A DNA stretch of 64,000 bases, taken from positions 36,307,120 through 36,371,119 of the forward strand of contig CM038719.1 in the NCBI GenBank assembly GCA_021613375.1, written 5' to 3'. Below the pieces are notes generated by a model. The model saw only the letters and a list, made by a program, of their open reading frames with translations, was not told the DNA's origin and made no database searches. The DNA is from Megaleporinus macrocephalus. Taxonomy: Eukaryota; Chordata; Actinopteri; Characiformes; Anostomidae. Every line of letters starts with the position of its first letter. Position 1 is the first letter of the stretch. A program made the translations under genes and the position numbers. Shown here one piece after another: positions 37,301 to 47,536 of the stretch.

Positions 37301-40300
37301 AAATCTAGGCCAGCCGGAAAGTGTGAGTCAACAGCAGTGCCTAGCTATAGCCAATGGGATTGTGTAGATAGAGAACCGCATCACCGTTGACGCAGTCTCT
37401 CTGCGGCTGTGGCCGACGCATACGTTTTCATTGATAAAATATTTACCTCCAACTCTCTCTGCGGAACAGACAGTCCCTGCTGGCCTCGTGCTTTTATCTA
37501 TCTTCTCATGCATATTCGTTTCTTTCTTTTCTTTCTTTTGTCACTGCAGATCAGCACAGTAACAACCCGTACTGCTTGTTGTTGACGTCTGTTTTGGAAA
37601 TAGCGTATGTTCTACGTGGTGTCGCTAGTCCTCACCTGCGTTTAGTTCTCACAAGAGTTTAGTTCTCATGTGTTCTTGTGTTTTTGGATAGCAGCCAAAT
37701 AAGTGATGCCCCAGGGTGAAAGTTGTGTAATAGGTGACCCTGTGTCGCCGATCAGCCACAACAACTGAAAGACTCGTGATTACAGCTCAACCAGTCATGT
37801 AGCGTGAACGGCACAAAGACCAGACCACTCAAACAGTCGTGTAGTGTGAACCAGGCATAACGTGCTGCAGGCTGAGTTAGCAGATATATGTTAATGAGAT
37901 TGTTTTTTTATTTAAAAAAAAATATTTCATTCAAACAGACTGTTTTTGTAGCTTAGCTTCCTTGTATGGACTGTACAGAATAAAGAGATTATTTTTGTGA
38001 AAAATCACACTTTCATAATGTTGGAACAGTGTACACATGAAGCAATATGCATACGAAAACATGTTCATTCAACAATTTACATAAAGTGGGGTAGCTGTAA
38101 CCTTATTGGAAGGAGCTAACGCCTGCTGCTAAACTAGCACACAGAGATACACATACATATTAGTGTTAAATTGAGTGTTTATATATTTGCTGTTTCATCA
38201 CTGCAAATTCAGAGCCTTTGGTGTCATTTGAAATATTACAAAGTATAAAGTTTTTTTCTTCTTCCACAGAAGTGTAAAAGATACTGCGAGCAGTTCAGCC
38301 ATATGGGCAACATTACTGAAACCACAAAGTCAGCAAATATCTCTCTTTTATATATTTCACATTGCATTTACATATTATTTTCATTGTTCAAATGTTTAAT
38401 ATGCTGTTGTATTTCAGGTTTGAGAGTCTTGCAGAAGAGTGTGCTTCTAACACTGCAGCTCTGAGGGTAGCGAAGGTCAAAGGATATCCAGTACCAAAGT
38501 TTCATATAGAGGATCGCACCTTTAATATTTTCAGGTGTGTTTCACACATGCAAACAGACAATATCAGACAATATGACAATATGTAAATGTTGTCTTAGTA
38601 AATACTCTTTTTTGAGAATACAAAGGTTTTGGTCAGTACTTCAGGAACCTTGAACAACAGCATGGTTCATACAAAAGACAAACATAAACTAAATCAACTG
38701 CAACATTATGGCTATTATGGCAATAAACATCTGTACACAGTCCTAAAATCAGCAAGATGTTATAAACAAGTTGTCTGAAGGCACTGCTTGCACTGGAGTG
38801 TTGGCTGCCCTCTAGTGGTCAGTTTATGTAATAATTTACTCCAGGGCATCTGGTAATAGCACTGTTCTCATGAGAGAGGAAGCTCATAGTTAGTCAGCAG
38901 CCAAGCATACATACTGTGTACTATGGTAATAAATAAATAGCAATAGCAAGAAAAGATGAAGAGTTAGAGGGGACTGAGCTGATTTAAGCTTAGTCTTCTG
39001 TCATATTCTCAGCTAATTAAAACAGAGAAGTTCTGTGGGATGTGCAGGTTCGAAATGTTCAGTCCACAACACATTATTGCTTGTAAGCAAATGAGGAAAT
39101 AATTGACTTGTCAATTTTATGTCAATGCATTACAATACATACATTTTTATTCTACACCCTGTTTTACGACTGATTTATATCTAGTGGTACGTTGAGCTTC
39201 ATCCTACTGTAAATTTCCTGCTTTGTAGGATTATTCCAGAGCTCAGTGGAAGTGACATGTTGCTTACCATCGTGAGAGGGATCAATTTGCCAGCTCCTGA
39301 AGGTACTAACAGTTGCTAGCAGTTCTCCTTTGTGATGTATGTGGAAGCCTGTTTCAGCCAGATAGGAAAAAATTAAATACAATGTAGTCTTGCTAAATTT
39401 CTGGCAGCGGTATGTCCAAATTTTTACTTTGTTATGTTGTAATTGTGACTTAAGTCAAAATAATGAGTTGAAAATGGCATAATGACAACAGTTAAGGTAA
39501 ATATGTTTAGGCTTTATAAATTAGTACTTCAAGATAATATAGCTTTCAACATGAATGACATTTAAAATATGTAAATTGTAAAAAAAAAAAAAACATTCTT
39601 TTGATGCAGTAAGTCAAATTAATAGTAAGGCATTTCAACATAGAACAAGTAAAAATTGCTGACTAGTATAGAAATATGCAAATATTCACTGCCTGGCCAA
39701 AAAAAGACACTGTTTAGATTAAAATATGTAAATACTTCAGATGATTACTGTAGTGACTTTTAACTCCCTTACTGATGGAGTGAGTAACTCACTGGAAGAT
39801 GTATCCTGTGCTTGTGGAAAAGTTTTTACTGTGTTTCAGAAAGGGTCCAATTATTGGCCTTTTGATACATATCATATCATATTGATACATATATATAAAT
39901 GTGAAAATAATCTTGAACCGTCATGGTCAGAGCTCATTTAATGCTTGTTGAGGTGTAGTGGTAGAAATGGATAGTACAACTATGTTTAATTGTGTGTCAT
40001 GCCCTGCCCTGTTTTCCTGCCTGCATCCTCTGTTTACGTTCCCTCGTATTAGCCATGTGCCTATGTTTTTGTCATGTGCTTCTGTGTCTCCACCCCTCCT
40101 GTTCCCAGGTGTTCCGTGTTCCCGGTGGTGATTTATACCTTCCGTTTGCTCCCCGTGTGGTCGGTCATTCTCTCTGTATTTTCTGCCCGTTTGTCTCTTA
40201 TTGTCCGCCCTTCCATTCTGTGTCCACGTCTTCTCCACGCAACCCAGTCTAACATTATAACAATAAAAACGTTTCCACACAGAAAGAACTCACAGGACAG

Positions 40301-41653
40301 CAGTGTTATGTGGTAATAAAATGTAGTCAGTTGACAACCTGAATGTACTAAAGGACTTGGTTGTACCATTGATGGATTTTATCTTCCCTAATGGCTTATT
40401 AACACTAACACTCTGTAAAGTCTTTGGGACGCGCTTATGACTTTCCCATTGTCAATACAAGATTTCAGCCAAATATAAACGCAACTCTGGATGTAAATAA
40501 ATATTGTGACGTTACATAAGGTTGAGCATCAATGTGTGATCAAAACAAAGGCACTGTATGATTGTTTCTGGGACCAAGCAGTGTATTTTCTCCTGTCTGA
40601 TAGACTTAGTTTATATGTTTATAATAATTTATACGTGTTCTTGAAGATTAATACACCATATTTTTTGCTCTGAACAGGCATTTCACCTAATGATTTGGAG
40701 ACCAGTGTGCGATTCGAGTTTGCTTTTCCCAGTTTGGTATGTTCTGTAGATAATTCTGTAGATGATGTTTTTATGGGTGTGATTGGATAAAAACAACTAA
40801 CTTTTGTGTTCTTTTTTCACATCTTGGCAGGAAGAAGCTCAAAGGGATCAAAGTCGCTCAGTCAAAAACTCCTGTAGTCCAGGTAGTTATCTTAACAGCC
40901 CAGATGTGAATTTAAGACATTATAATGTTTTTAGAAGTGTTTGTTTGTGTGACAAATAGCAATTAAAAGAATGGTTCTGCCAAAGTTTCTCCATTTACTT
41001 CAGTTGTAATGGAGCAGCCAAAGCATGTTTTGTGTCTGAAGTTTATTCACTCAGTTGAGCATTGGAGCTCTGAGCCTGATATAGCTAACAAGCAATGGAA
41101 GCATATGTACACCAATTAGTCTGTTGCATAACACACTCAAACCGTCTCTTAGAAATATCTTAACTTGAATTTACTTAACAATTTGATTTGAACGGTTAGA
41201 GTGTGTGATGAGTGAGTCTTGCTCTTAGTGTCATGCCAATTGGTGGAGTATTTAATTCCATTACTTGTTAGTCTTAAAAACAAATGTGTCTTGGCTGATC
41301 TATTAATAAAGATGGAAACTATTACTCACCTGTTACTTGTACCACTTAGCCATGTGCAACACTCTTCTGCCAGAGAAGTGGTGTATCTTTCACAGTTGTT
41401 TGTCTTGCTCTTTCTTTGTTCTTTCTGATCCTGAAGAGTTTGGAGAGCACTTTACACTCCACATTAAGCGCAGCCATCGAGGCTTTAAGAGAGTCATCCT
41501 GTCTAAAGGCATCAAGTTTGAGATCATTCAGAAAGGGTGAGTGTCCTGTTTTTCATCCACAGACACCACAACTCAGCTGTCATTGGCATTCTACCTCAAT
41601 TATTTTTTTTTTTTTACTAAGACATTACAATTAAACAAAAGGATAATAATTAT

Positions 41654-41687
<34 letters not shown>

Positions 41688-44600
41688 TCCATAATAATAA
41701 TAAATACAGCAAATACCGTTACTCCATTAAGGTCCATATGTAAAATTAATTTTACTACTCTTTTATTACTCAATTTATCAAATGGGACTACTGATCAAAC
41801 AGTAGAAAATCCTACATTTGATTGTGAATAAAAATTTAAATACATGTAATAAATAAAAATTTAATTAAAAATCCAAATCCAAAATTGGATCCAAAATCCA
41901 AATTATAACCCTAGAAAATGTAAGTAGTTTAGGTGAATCAAGACAAAGTTCTGTGATATTTGTCTCTGAATCCAGCTCTTGCACATGAATGGGTTAATAC
42001 TGAATAATGTTAGGAGACAAATAAATAGAAAATGAGCTTTCTACATTCAGAATTTTTAATCCAGTGTTAGATTAAAAAAAGTCTTGTCAAAAAAGCCTAT
42101 GTATTTTCAAAAGAAGTTAGTTTACACACGTTATATATTTCCCATTATATTTTAATGAGCTCCATCATGAAATATGCAGGTTCATATATGTTAACTTTGA
42201 AATGCTCACATTATTAAAACTGTCATATTAACATAATATGTATTCTCTCTGTCCTTAATTGTTCTATAGTGGTCTATTTAAGACTGATAAGGTGGTGGGC
42301 TGTGCTCAGCTGAAACTGGACTCCCTGGAGAGCAAGTGTGAGATCAGACAGCTAATAGAGGTTACCTCGTGTTATTTTTATACCTAGATTTAAAGGAGAG
42401 TTAAACCTTTGAAAGGGTTTGCTTTTCATTCAGTTTGCCTAACACACCTATTAAAATGCAATGGTTTAATTAAATAGCTAAAAACATAGTTACATGAATA
42501 AATAGTAAATTTAAATTTAATTTGCAGTATGCTTTGGTAGGTTTGAGTTTGTTTTTCTGTTTGTTTTTATGTCTAACAGTGACAAAAACATGGCAAACAT
42601 TAAAAGAATGTTCTCTTTTTCTTTCTGCAAAATGAGACTATACACACAACAATCACTTTTCATCCAAATCAAAGTGTTTCTTCACTAGTTTCAGGGAGCA
42701 ATAGACAATTAATGGTTACGGTAAAATCACAACATGATTCTTCTGTTTTAGTTATATTTTTATTTATGTTGATTAGGTCTTCAAAAGACGGACTCCTACA
42801 GGAGGACACCTGGAGGTGCTGGTGAAAATTCGAGAACCCCTGAGCGGCCCTCAGTCTGATATTGTGACAGAGAAATGGCTGGTCCTGGACCCCCTCACCT
42901 TACCACTGGTACCAACTATACTTTTCTCAGGAAGTTAAGCTATGTTGACGTTATTGTGGAAAACATTGTTGTGTGTTCTTTCGCCATTCACCTTAAAAAC
43001 CCAAGAAACCAGCAAACATGATATAGATATACATACTTGTTTCCTTTCTATGTAAACGGGGTGGTCCTAATCTTGGTAGCACTTCCGTTAACTTTTTCTT
43101 TACCAACCACACTGGGGTCTCTGGCCCTGCCCACAAAAACAGTTTCAGAGTCGGAGAAACTTAGTGAGCTAAAGCTAACCCAGCATAACCAAATACTAGC
43201 AAGATAGACCACCTGTCTGTAGCTGCCTGACCGTTCGTTCCTTTGTCCATACACCAAAATCGTTTCTTCTAGCCTCACATAAAAGCTGGATAATGGTTTT
43301 AGTTCTGTATGAGCAGCAGAGCAGACTAAAAGTGTTGGACAAAAGCTGTCAATCAAGCTGCTCATTAGCCCCGCCCACACAGTGATCAGATAGATCTGAA
43401 AAGTGTGTTATGCCATGTTTCCAATTTCTATCTTATTTCTTTGAAGCTTTGCTGTATGTTTAATATTACACTCACATTTTTCATTTTTTTCTCTACATTC
43501 CCAAAGTTAATAGAGTCATTTCTTTTAAAGGGTAGTTTATTGTCTAATCCCTATCACTGTTTCATAATAAACCTATAAGATGTATTCCCAAAGCCTAAGA
43601 TTCAGCCAAGAAATTATGGGCTTTAGTAGCAGTATTCTTTGAAGACCCCTTGTTTGTATTAGATAATGCAAGATGGAATGGTCTACCAAGGCCACTTTGT
43701 CACATCATTAGAAAGGGATCCGCATGCAAAATTTGAAGTAGAAAACAACATTAATGAGAGTCTTCAAACAAGACATTAAGTTATTTCTAATTAAATGCTA
43801 TCCTGATGGCCTATAAACTGCCTGATGGAAGCAGATACATTTCACACCCTACATTCATTTTGTGCCCTCTAAAACTGATACACAGGTATGTGTAAAAGCA
43901 TATGTATATTTTGCTATTCGATTTACTGGCTTTTTGGAACATGTAGTGCAAGATGTGTTATACATTTATCATTAGCATTGGCTATTTATTGAGCTAAGTA
44001 TAGCTAGACCTTTTTACAAAAGACTTGTAAAAGTTAACATTAGGGCTGGGGCGTAATCAAAGTCATTTGTGTGCATCGTTCTTTTACACAGAAACACAAC
44101 AGTGTGGTGCTCTGTCAGCTCTGCACAGTGGAGATGAACACAACAGTACAACAGCGCAAACACCCCATAATGCTTTGTCAACACAGCAGCAGGACAGCAC
44201 CTGTTTACTTGTTTTTCTGATCTTAGTGTATTATTTTAAGATTATCAAGACGTGTAACATGTTTCTTTCAGTAGTAGTCAGTTAAAAAGTCACATTACTA
44301 ATCGCTTTTTAATCATCCAGTGTAGAACCTAAGACTGTTCTCGATACCGCAGGAGCTTTAAACACACGTAGCTGCTTCTCAAATGACTCTCTGCCAAAAT
44401 ATATAGTCCACAAACTCTGATTCTGATTTTTTTGTGTGTGAGGCGTGTAGGCTACATGTCATTTGTGCCTCTAGAGGTCCAGCAGGAGCGTAGACTTTAC
44501 GTCTTTTAACCATTTATACGTCACGTGCATTTAGAGTATCATTTAATACTTTAAGTCTAGAATGGGTTTTCCTCTTGCTAACCATTAAATGAATCGACTT

Positions 44601-46796
44601 ATCTGAAAGAGAATTGTTAGATTAATCGATTAAGAAATTACTTGTTAGGTGCAGCCCTGGTAAACATGTAACATAAGTTAACATGTAAAAGCTTTTGGAA
44701 CAATGTTTATATGAACAGTTTCACATTAAATAATTTCTCTTATTATGTGTTTGGGTCAGAGAACCATGAAGAATACTCAGCATACTTAAAAATAGTAAAA
44801 ACTTTAATAATTTAAATAAGAACAAACTTGGATGACAGTCTAGAAGACACATAGACTTCGCCTTGTAGCTGATAAGAGTTCTTTAGGGCACAGCACACAG
44901 TTTCCACTATAATGTGAACACTGCTCTATAGTTTTTTTTAAGTTTTTTAACTGCTTGACTAAAGTGCTCAATATTCATCACTGCTAGGTGGTCGCGACTG
45001 AGCCTCAAACTCAAGATAATCCTGTGAAGCGTGTCAATAACAGGTAATTTACTAAAAGATGCTTAAATGTTTGTTCTGAACTTGGTAACCTGTGGAGGTT
45101 GTCTCCTCAAACCTGAAAAGTTTGATGTAACCTATGAATTTTCTGTTTCGTTATGGTGGATCACTTATTACCTCGCTACATCACCCTTCCAACTCTCATT
45201 CCAACTCTGCTCTAGGGCAAGTTAAGTTCAGATCATAAACAGCTCCAATCCAGACTGAGCTTCTGACCAATCAGAAATGATACCCTCTCCCAGGTCTTTC
45301 CAATGTCTTTATTTTTTATACATCATGTTTGTGATTTTAATCACATGAAAAATATAGCCTGTTTGGCAGAGGAAGCATGTTATACCACAAAGAATATTAT
45401 TCAGTTATTAATCCCAAAAGCAGTAACACAGTGGCCGTGGTGATAGTTGTATTTTTGCAGTTCTATGAGTACATACATTCCATAAGAAGACAATGTGTAC
45501 ATATCTTTTGATGGCTGTTCTGTATACTATATGTCCAAAAGTATATAGACAGTCTTCCTAATGAGTAAATCCAGTTGTTTTAATGTGCACCAATCACTGA
45601 CTGAGGTATTCAATTACGCTCATACAGCAAGTATAATCTCTATGGAAAAGCACTGACTGGTGGAAGGAGATGCTTTGGAGTAGCTATACATAAGGACCTA
45701 GATGTTGTCCAATTCGGACCCAAACTGATAAACAATTGAGAAAGATTTCATTCTGGCAGTGTTTATTTTAAGCAGCGGAGCTTTTTTTGTTGTTTTTATA
45801 CAGGCTTTTTAAGGTGCAGTAGACTCACAGACCAATGACATGCGTTGTAAGATCAACAAAGTCGCTCCTCAGCCAGTCAGGTCTGTGCAGGTTTAGGAGT
45901 GAGTGGGGCGCACACATAGGTGAGGTACGGCACAAGAAACAGCAGTCAGATAAAAAATCAAGTCAGAGAAAGAATAACGTGCTCTAAAAAAAGAAAAGTC
46001 ACCAGCAAAAACCAACAGTTTTAACCAGGAATGGACTGAAACCCGCTCGCCTAGTTTTGGAGAATACCGCTATGTAAAACCAACAAGAAGACTCACATTT
46101 TATTCACTAAGCAATTTAAGATGCACATTTTTTTCTGTTTTTTTAATGTAGCCCTTATTTTTACTTAAAATGAGGAAAAAACATTTATTTATAAATGTTT
46201 ATTTATAAATAATTTATTCAGTTCAGCATTTAAACAGTAAATATACTGAAATATACTGAACAATATGTATGGTGTGTTGTTTCAGTAGCTGATGGTATAA
46301 GATGCTGATAATACACTACTTCAGTAAACAAGATACACCACTGAATCAGAACACACGTTAGAAATGATGACGGTCCGGAGCGGCCTAAGGAAATCTCCCC
46401 TGACTGGACTGTATTGAACGCCCTGTACTAATGAAATAACCCTGGGATAGAGGGATATAAAGCACTAGGCTAGGGAGCAGTGCAACTTTATTCTCAGGAG
46501 TGATGGAGCTCCATTGTATATCTTTTGAGTTGGAATGATCTAGAACTTATCATCCAATACCAGTACCTGACCTTATTAGTGCTCTTGTAGCTGAATGTAG
46601 TAAAATCCTCACAGCAATGTTCAAGTGTAAAGCCTTTCTTGAACAGCAACAAAGGACAGCAACAGAAAAATGTCCTTTATTACAAAAAGAAAAGAACGTG
46701 TAGATAATGTGTAGTATTTCTGTCTATGTCTGTTCTATAATTACTCTCTGTTACTATCTCTGTTGTTTTAGGTCTTCAGCATGCAGTGTTCTCTAA
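24782..46796 (+). CDS. CC2D1A/CC2D1B (lgd)-family protein, DM14 + C2, CaaX isoform, 17 exons
   Basis: Exons: 24782-24835, 30490-30697, 33890-33999, 34381-34453, 35448-35522, 35685-35761, 36622-36741, 38270-38328, 38418-38534, 39229-39302, 40678-40736, 40831-40882, 41437-41536, 42270-42360, 42777-42908, 44988-45043, 46772-46796. All introns are GT-AG and phases match throughout, giving 493 residues. Order: acidic/Ser-rich N-terminus (1-90); one DM14-like unit (about 95-150, GDTEQVKRYYLTAKKLD); linker; LYTQLIELLHQQEEKCK and FESLAEEC (230-270); C2 domain (about 285-460, with IVRGINLPAPEG, SHRGFKRVILSKGIKFEI, REPLSG, EKWLVLDP); basic tail ending CSVL. CC2D1 proteins bind ESCRT-III CHMP4 through DM14 repeats and act in endosomal sorting. 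From memory, family members are about 800-950 residues with four DM14 units and a C-terminal helical region, so this copy is short. Whether it is the A or B orthologue or a separate paralogue I cannot tell. Confidence 0.85.
25691..25744 (+). pseudogene. start-exon copy 3, donor lost
   Basis: Encodes MSDCEDTTRFSSPPQDRK, but the exon end AAG is followed by ATAAT, so the GT donor is gone. Copy 2 (25245-25290) lacks the ATG and has the same donor change. Confidence 0.7.
26206..26259 (+). CDS. alternative start exon, copy 4
   Basis: Encodes MSNCEDTTRFSSPPQDKK with an intact GTATT donor in phase 0 to exon 2. Upstream a T-rich tract ends in CTCAAG at 26182, a possible acceptor that copy 1 lacks (CTCAAT). 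It could serve as an alternative spliced-in start exon, or be an unused duplicate. Confidence 0.45.
26742..26795 (+). CDS. alternative start exon, copy 5
   Basis: Encodes MSDCEDTTRFSSPPQDRK with an intact GTAAT donor, phase 0 to exon 2. It is preceded by a pyrimidine-rich tract ending in CTCAAG, a plausible acceptor. It is the copy closest to exon 2. Confidence 0.45.
26861..27083. other. intron 1 sequence, nothing recognised
   Basis: AT-rich sequence between the last start-exon unit and an interspersed repeat. Confidence 0.4.
27084..27500. mobile_element. otophysan-type interspersed repeat
   Basis: Begins CACTCACTGAACACTTTATT and continues with GCACTGCAGTGACACTGACA, TGGATCAGACACAGCAGTGC, CTTGTAGATGTAAA and GGTGGACTATTCTTAG. 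From memory this is a very common non-coding repeat in characin and catfish genomes. The terminal motif is also the unit of the minisatellite at 52660-53490. Confidence 0.7.
27660..27930 (+). mobile_element. tRNA-headed fish SINE
   Basis: An A-box-like TGGTTAGCACTG and B-box-like GGTTTGATTCTC (27673-27712) are followed by GTTCTCCCCATGCTTGAGTG, TACTCCGGTTTCCTC, then CAATGGACTGGCGACCTGTC and TTCGCCCAATGA. This block order is widespread in fish SINEs and their partner LINE tails. Confidence 0.8.
27932..28125 (+). repeat. partial sixth copy of the start-exon unit (no exon)
   Basis: Matches the 3' part of the tandem unit: GAGTCACTCTGTC, TAGTTACTATACATAATAACC, ACAATGTCTCAGGCAGTG, TAATAACTTTCTGTG. 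About 1.1 kb of repeats separates it from copy 5, suggesting insertions split the array. Confidence 0.75.
28126..30489. other. intron 1 remainder; unique block 29085-29400
   Basis: Mostly AT-rich, no exon. 29085-29400 is GC-richer and repeat-free with E-box CAGGTG/CACCTG-type and ATTA sites. An R1 copy in reverse lies at 29700-29880. A short (AAAAT)n lies at 29905-29925. Confidence 0.5.
29700..29880 (-). repeat. interspersed family R1, reverse copy
   Basis: The reverse complement shows TAATATTTCACGATGGGGTG, then TCCATAGAGTTAATTCT-like and TGTAAAGTTACCATTTTA in R1 order. More diverged than the other copies. Confidence 0.5.
30490..30697 (+). CDS. CC2D1-family exon 2
   Basis: Acceptor TTTGTAACAG, donor GTAAAA after TCAG. 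Encodes about 69 residues rich in Ser, Pro, Glu and Asn (residues 19-88). Low complexity with no fold recognised, consistent with a disordered N-terminal linker. Phase 0 in, phase 1 out. Confidence 0.8.
30698..33889. other. intron 2, no element recognised
   Basis: 3.2 kb of AT-rich sequence. 32170-32400 is a unique block with ATTA-type sites that could be a conserved non-coding element. No further exon found. Confidence 0.4.
33890..34453 (+). CDS. CC2D1-family exons 3-4: DM14-like unit
   Basis: Exon 3 (33890-33999, phase 1 to 0) and exon 4 (34381-34453, phase 0 to 1) together encode a charged helical stretch with GDTEQVKRYYLTAKKLD, then I-V-D-A-S-K-Q-G and a Leu-Pro-Pro end. This is the pattern of the DM14 motif (GD..QA+RY...AK..D..I.A...G). 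DM14 units in Lgd/CC2D1 bind the ESCRT-III subunit Shrub/CHMP4. Only one unit is present. Confidence 0.75.
34326..34370. repeat. (TC)n microsatellite within the exon 4 acceptor
   Basis: About 22 CT units end only ten bases before the AG of exon 4 (34379-34380). They form the polypyrimidine tract of this splice site. Confidence 0.95.
34600..34740 (+). repeat. interspersed family R1, copy in intron 4
   Basis: Contains AACATTGTGTGAAAATTTCA, ATGAATGGAGCAAAATAA, GTGCTCCAAAATAGCTT and CCATTGACTTACATTGAAAG, the R1 order. Confidence 0.7.
35448..35761 (+). CDS. CC2D1-family exons 5-6
   Basis: Exon 5 (35448-35522) and exon 6 (35685-35761) encode residues 149-199, a Ser/Asp/Gln-rich linker between DM14 and the helical region. 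Acceptors CTCCTTCAG and CTTTTACAG, donors GTAAAA and GTATGT; phases 1-1 and 1-0. Confidence 0.75.
35762..36621. other. intron 6, nothing recognised
   Basis: AT-rich sequence with an internal inverted GTAGATCTACT/AGTAGATC-type palindrome near 36238-36265. No element identified. Confidence 0.4.
36622..36741 (+). CDS. CC2D1-family exon 7
   Basis: Exactly 40 codons, phase 0 on both sides. Acceptor TTTATTCTCAG, weak donor GTCAAC. Ends in LYTQLIELLHQQEE, which reads on into KCKRYCEQF of the next exon. It resembles the conserved CC2D1 helix preceding the C2 region. Including it keeps the frame, and omitting it also would, so it could be a cassette exon. Confidence 0.75.
36930..37045. repeat. interspersed-repeat fragment
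   Basis: Contains AAATCGAATTTATTTGTCAC and TGAAATGCTTTGACACCTGT, a motif pair I recall as dispersed in fish genomes. Not assigned to a class. Confidence 0.4.
37131..37857. mobile_element. PIF/Harbinger-type MITE, 727 bp
   Basis: Terminal inverted repeats TGCCTCGTTCACACTACACG (left) and TGCCTGGTTCACACTACACG (right, reverse complement) are flanked by the 3-bp target duplication TAA on both sides (37128-37130, 37858-37860). No transposase. The G+C content is well above that of the intron around it. Confidence 0.85.
38270..39302 (+). CDS. CC2D1-family exons 8-10: pre-C2 region and C2 start
   Basis: Exons 38270-38328 (phase 0-2), 38418-38534 (2-2) and 39229-39302 (2-1). They encode HMGNITETTKFESLAEEC, then PVPKFHIEDRTFNI and SDMLLTIVRGINLPAPEG, all close to the CC2D1A/B signature leading into the C2 domain. 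The 89-bp intron between exons 8 and 9 is the shortest in the gene; it could be mistaken for coding. Confidence 0.88.
39303..40677. other. intron 10; CT-rich repeat-like segment 39995-40275
   Basis: 39995-40275 is pyrimidine-rich and GC-richer (TGTCATGCCCTGCCCTGTTT, then TCTGTGTCCACGTCTTC) and ends in AATAAAA, as in a retroelement or processed 3' end on the plus strand. The rest is AT-rich. Confidence 0.4.
40678..42908 (+). CDS. CC2D1-family exons 11-15: C2 domain
   Basis: Exons 40678-40736, 40831-40882, 41437-41536, 42270-42360 and 42777-42908, phases 1-0, 0-1, 1-2, 2-0, 0-0. They encode the C2 beta-sandwich, with RFEFAFPSL, SPEFGEHFTLHIKRSHRGFK, SKGIKFEIIQKGGLFKTDK, LDSLESKCEI, PTGGHLEVLVKIREPLSG and EKWLVLDP. 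The loop positions usually holding paired Ca2+-binding aspartates are not clearly acidic, so phospholipid or protein binding without Ca2+ is likelier. An (AAT)n lies in the intron at 41646-41702. Confidence 0.9.
43060..43390. repeat. interspersed family R2, copy 2
   Basis: Shares with 10085-10410 the order AGTTTCAGAGTCGGAGAAAC, AGCTAAAGCTAACC, GTTGGACAAAAGCTGTCAAT and GCTGCTCATTAGCCCCGCCC. It lies in intron 15. Confidence 0.75.
44041..44659. mobile_element. non-autonomous hAT element, 619 bp
   Basis: Starts TAGGGCTGGGGCG and ends GCAGCCCTG (inverted ends TAGGGCTG/CAGGGCTG), with near-matching 8-bp flanks GTTAACAT (44033-44040) and GTAAACAT (44660-44667). The internal frame of about 70 codons is not transposase-like. 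Confidence 0.7.
44988..45043 (+). CDS. CC2D1-family exon 16 (last shared exon)
   Basis: Encodes VVATEPQTQDNPVKRVNN, ending on a split codon AG (phase 2). Acceptor CACTGCTAG, donor GTAATT. Both alternative 3' ends accept phase 2. Confidence 0.75.
45525..46690. mobile_element. Tc1-like remnants split by family R3
   Basis: 45530-45730 carries TATATGTCCAAAAGTATATA and TGGTGGAAGGAGATGCTTTGG-type Tc1/MITE end motifs. 46430-46680 resembles the same transposase-derived block as 22480-22730 (GGGATAGAGGGATATAAAGC, CCTGACCTTATTAGTGCTC, CCTCACAGCAATGTTCAA). R3 (46120-46400) and unknown sequence lie between. Confidence 0.5.
46120..46400 (+). repeat. interspersed family R3, copy 1
   Basis: Shares with 51550-51860: TTTAATGTAGCCCTT, CAGTTCAGCATTTAAACAGT, ATACTGAAATATACTGAAC, GATGGTATAAGATGCTGATA and AGAAATGATGACGGTCCGGA. 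Confidence 0.8.
46772..46796 (+). CDS. CC2D1-family terminal exon A (CaaX end)
   Basis: Acceptor TTGTTTTAG. Completes Arg, then SSACSVL and TAA, so the protein ends NPVKRVNNRSSACSVL: a basic patch followed by Cys-aliphatic-aliphatic-Leu, the classical geranylgeranylation-type CaaX box. The 3' UTR runs to overlapping AATAAA signals at 47168-47177. Confidence 0.7.
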
Positions 46797-47167
46797 GAAG
46801 ACACTTCAAACAATCCTTCTTTTGTACCACAACTGTTAGTCGGGACTGTTCCAGCTGAGAACAGTTTTACAATGATGTCTACATTAGAACAGTTAAATAG
46901 CAGGAGTCTGTCTGATTGGTTGAGTAATACACATCTTTTCTTTCTCGCTTCTTTGAAAACTTCTTTTAGGAAAAAATCACTGAGCTGTATCTGAATACAA
47001 TTTGGCTGATTGTATCTAAACACTAGCTTAGCTGATTTCATCACACCTTTCAAAGTGATGCTATTATCTAGAGAATCAAGGCTACACAGATGTTAACTCA
47101 GGGATCTACTAACAGTGCTCATAAGTGTCCTTTAATTTTTTATGTAATTTTTGTATACATTTTGTGT

Positions 47168-47177
47168 AATAAATAAA
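47168..47177 (+). terminator. poly(A) signal for terminal exon A
   Basis: Two overlapping AATAAA hexamers 370-380 bp after the stop codon. Confidence 0.65.
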
Positions 47178-47350
47178 CCAGTTTTTAATATGGAAAAACT
47201 ATCATGTTTTTTAATTGCTTTGTTAACATTTTAAACAAGGCCCTGCGCAGAAACATGATGTATAATCTTTTGACTATGACGTCTATTTTATAGTAGAAAC
47301 TGTGGAGTGAGACTCTGTGGGAACAGAAGTTGAATTTCTCTTTTTTTCAG

Positions 47351-47371
47351 TGCAGAACATTCACATCTGAG
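47351..47371 (+). CDS. 21-nt microexon, alternative 3' route
   Basis: TTTCTCTTTTTTTCAG acceptor and GTAAGAATA donor, both near consensus. 21 nt enter in phase 2 and leave in phase 2, encoding Ser (split), AEHSHL and a split codon. It would follow exon 16 (44988-45043) directly, skipping terminal exon A. Confidence 0.55.
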
Positions 47372-47536
47372 GTAAGAATAAGTTACTTAGATGTATTTGT
47401 TGATATCTTACTGGAAATACTTACTGGAAATCCAAACTTCTAGCTCAAACTAGTTTGTTTTGCTCGCTTACTTAGTTTTGGTGCAAGTCAACTTGAAATA
47501 TTTAACGTTTAACTTTTTAACTTTTTTGGCCCACAG

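Noticed and set aside
40031..40316. Overlapping frames of 80-117 codons in the CT-rich segment of intron 10
   Set aside because: Pyrimidine-rich composition keeps several frames open; the segment looks like a dispersed repeat end rather than an exon.
44067..44285. 72-codon frame following a TTTTACACAG acceptor-like site, considered as a CC2D1-family exon
   Set aside because: It lies inside the 619-bp hAT-like element and has no good donor. Exons 15 and 16 join directly in phase 0.
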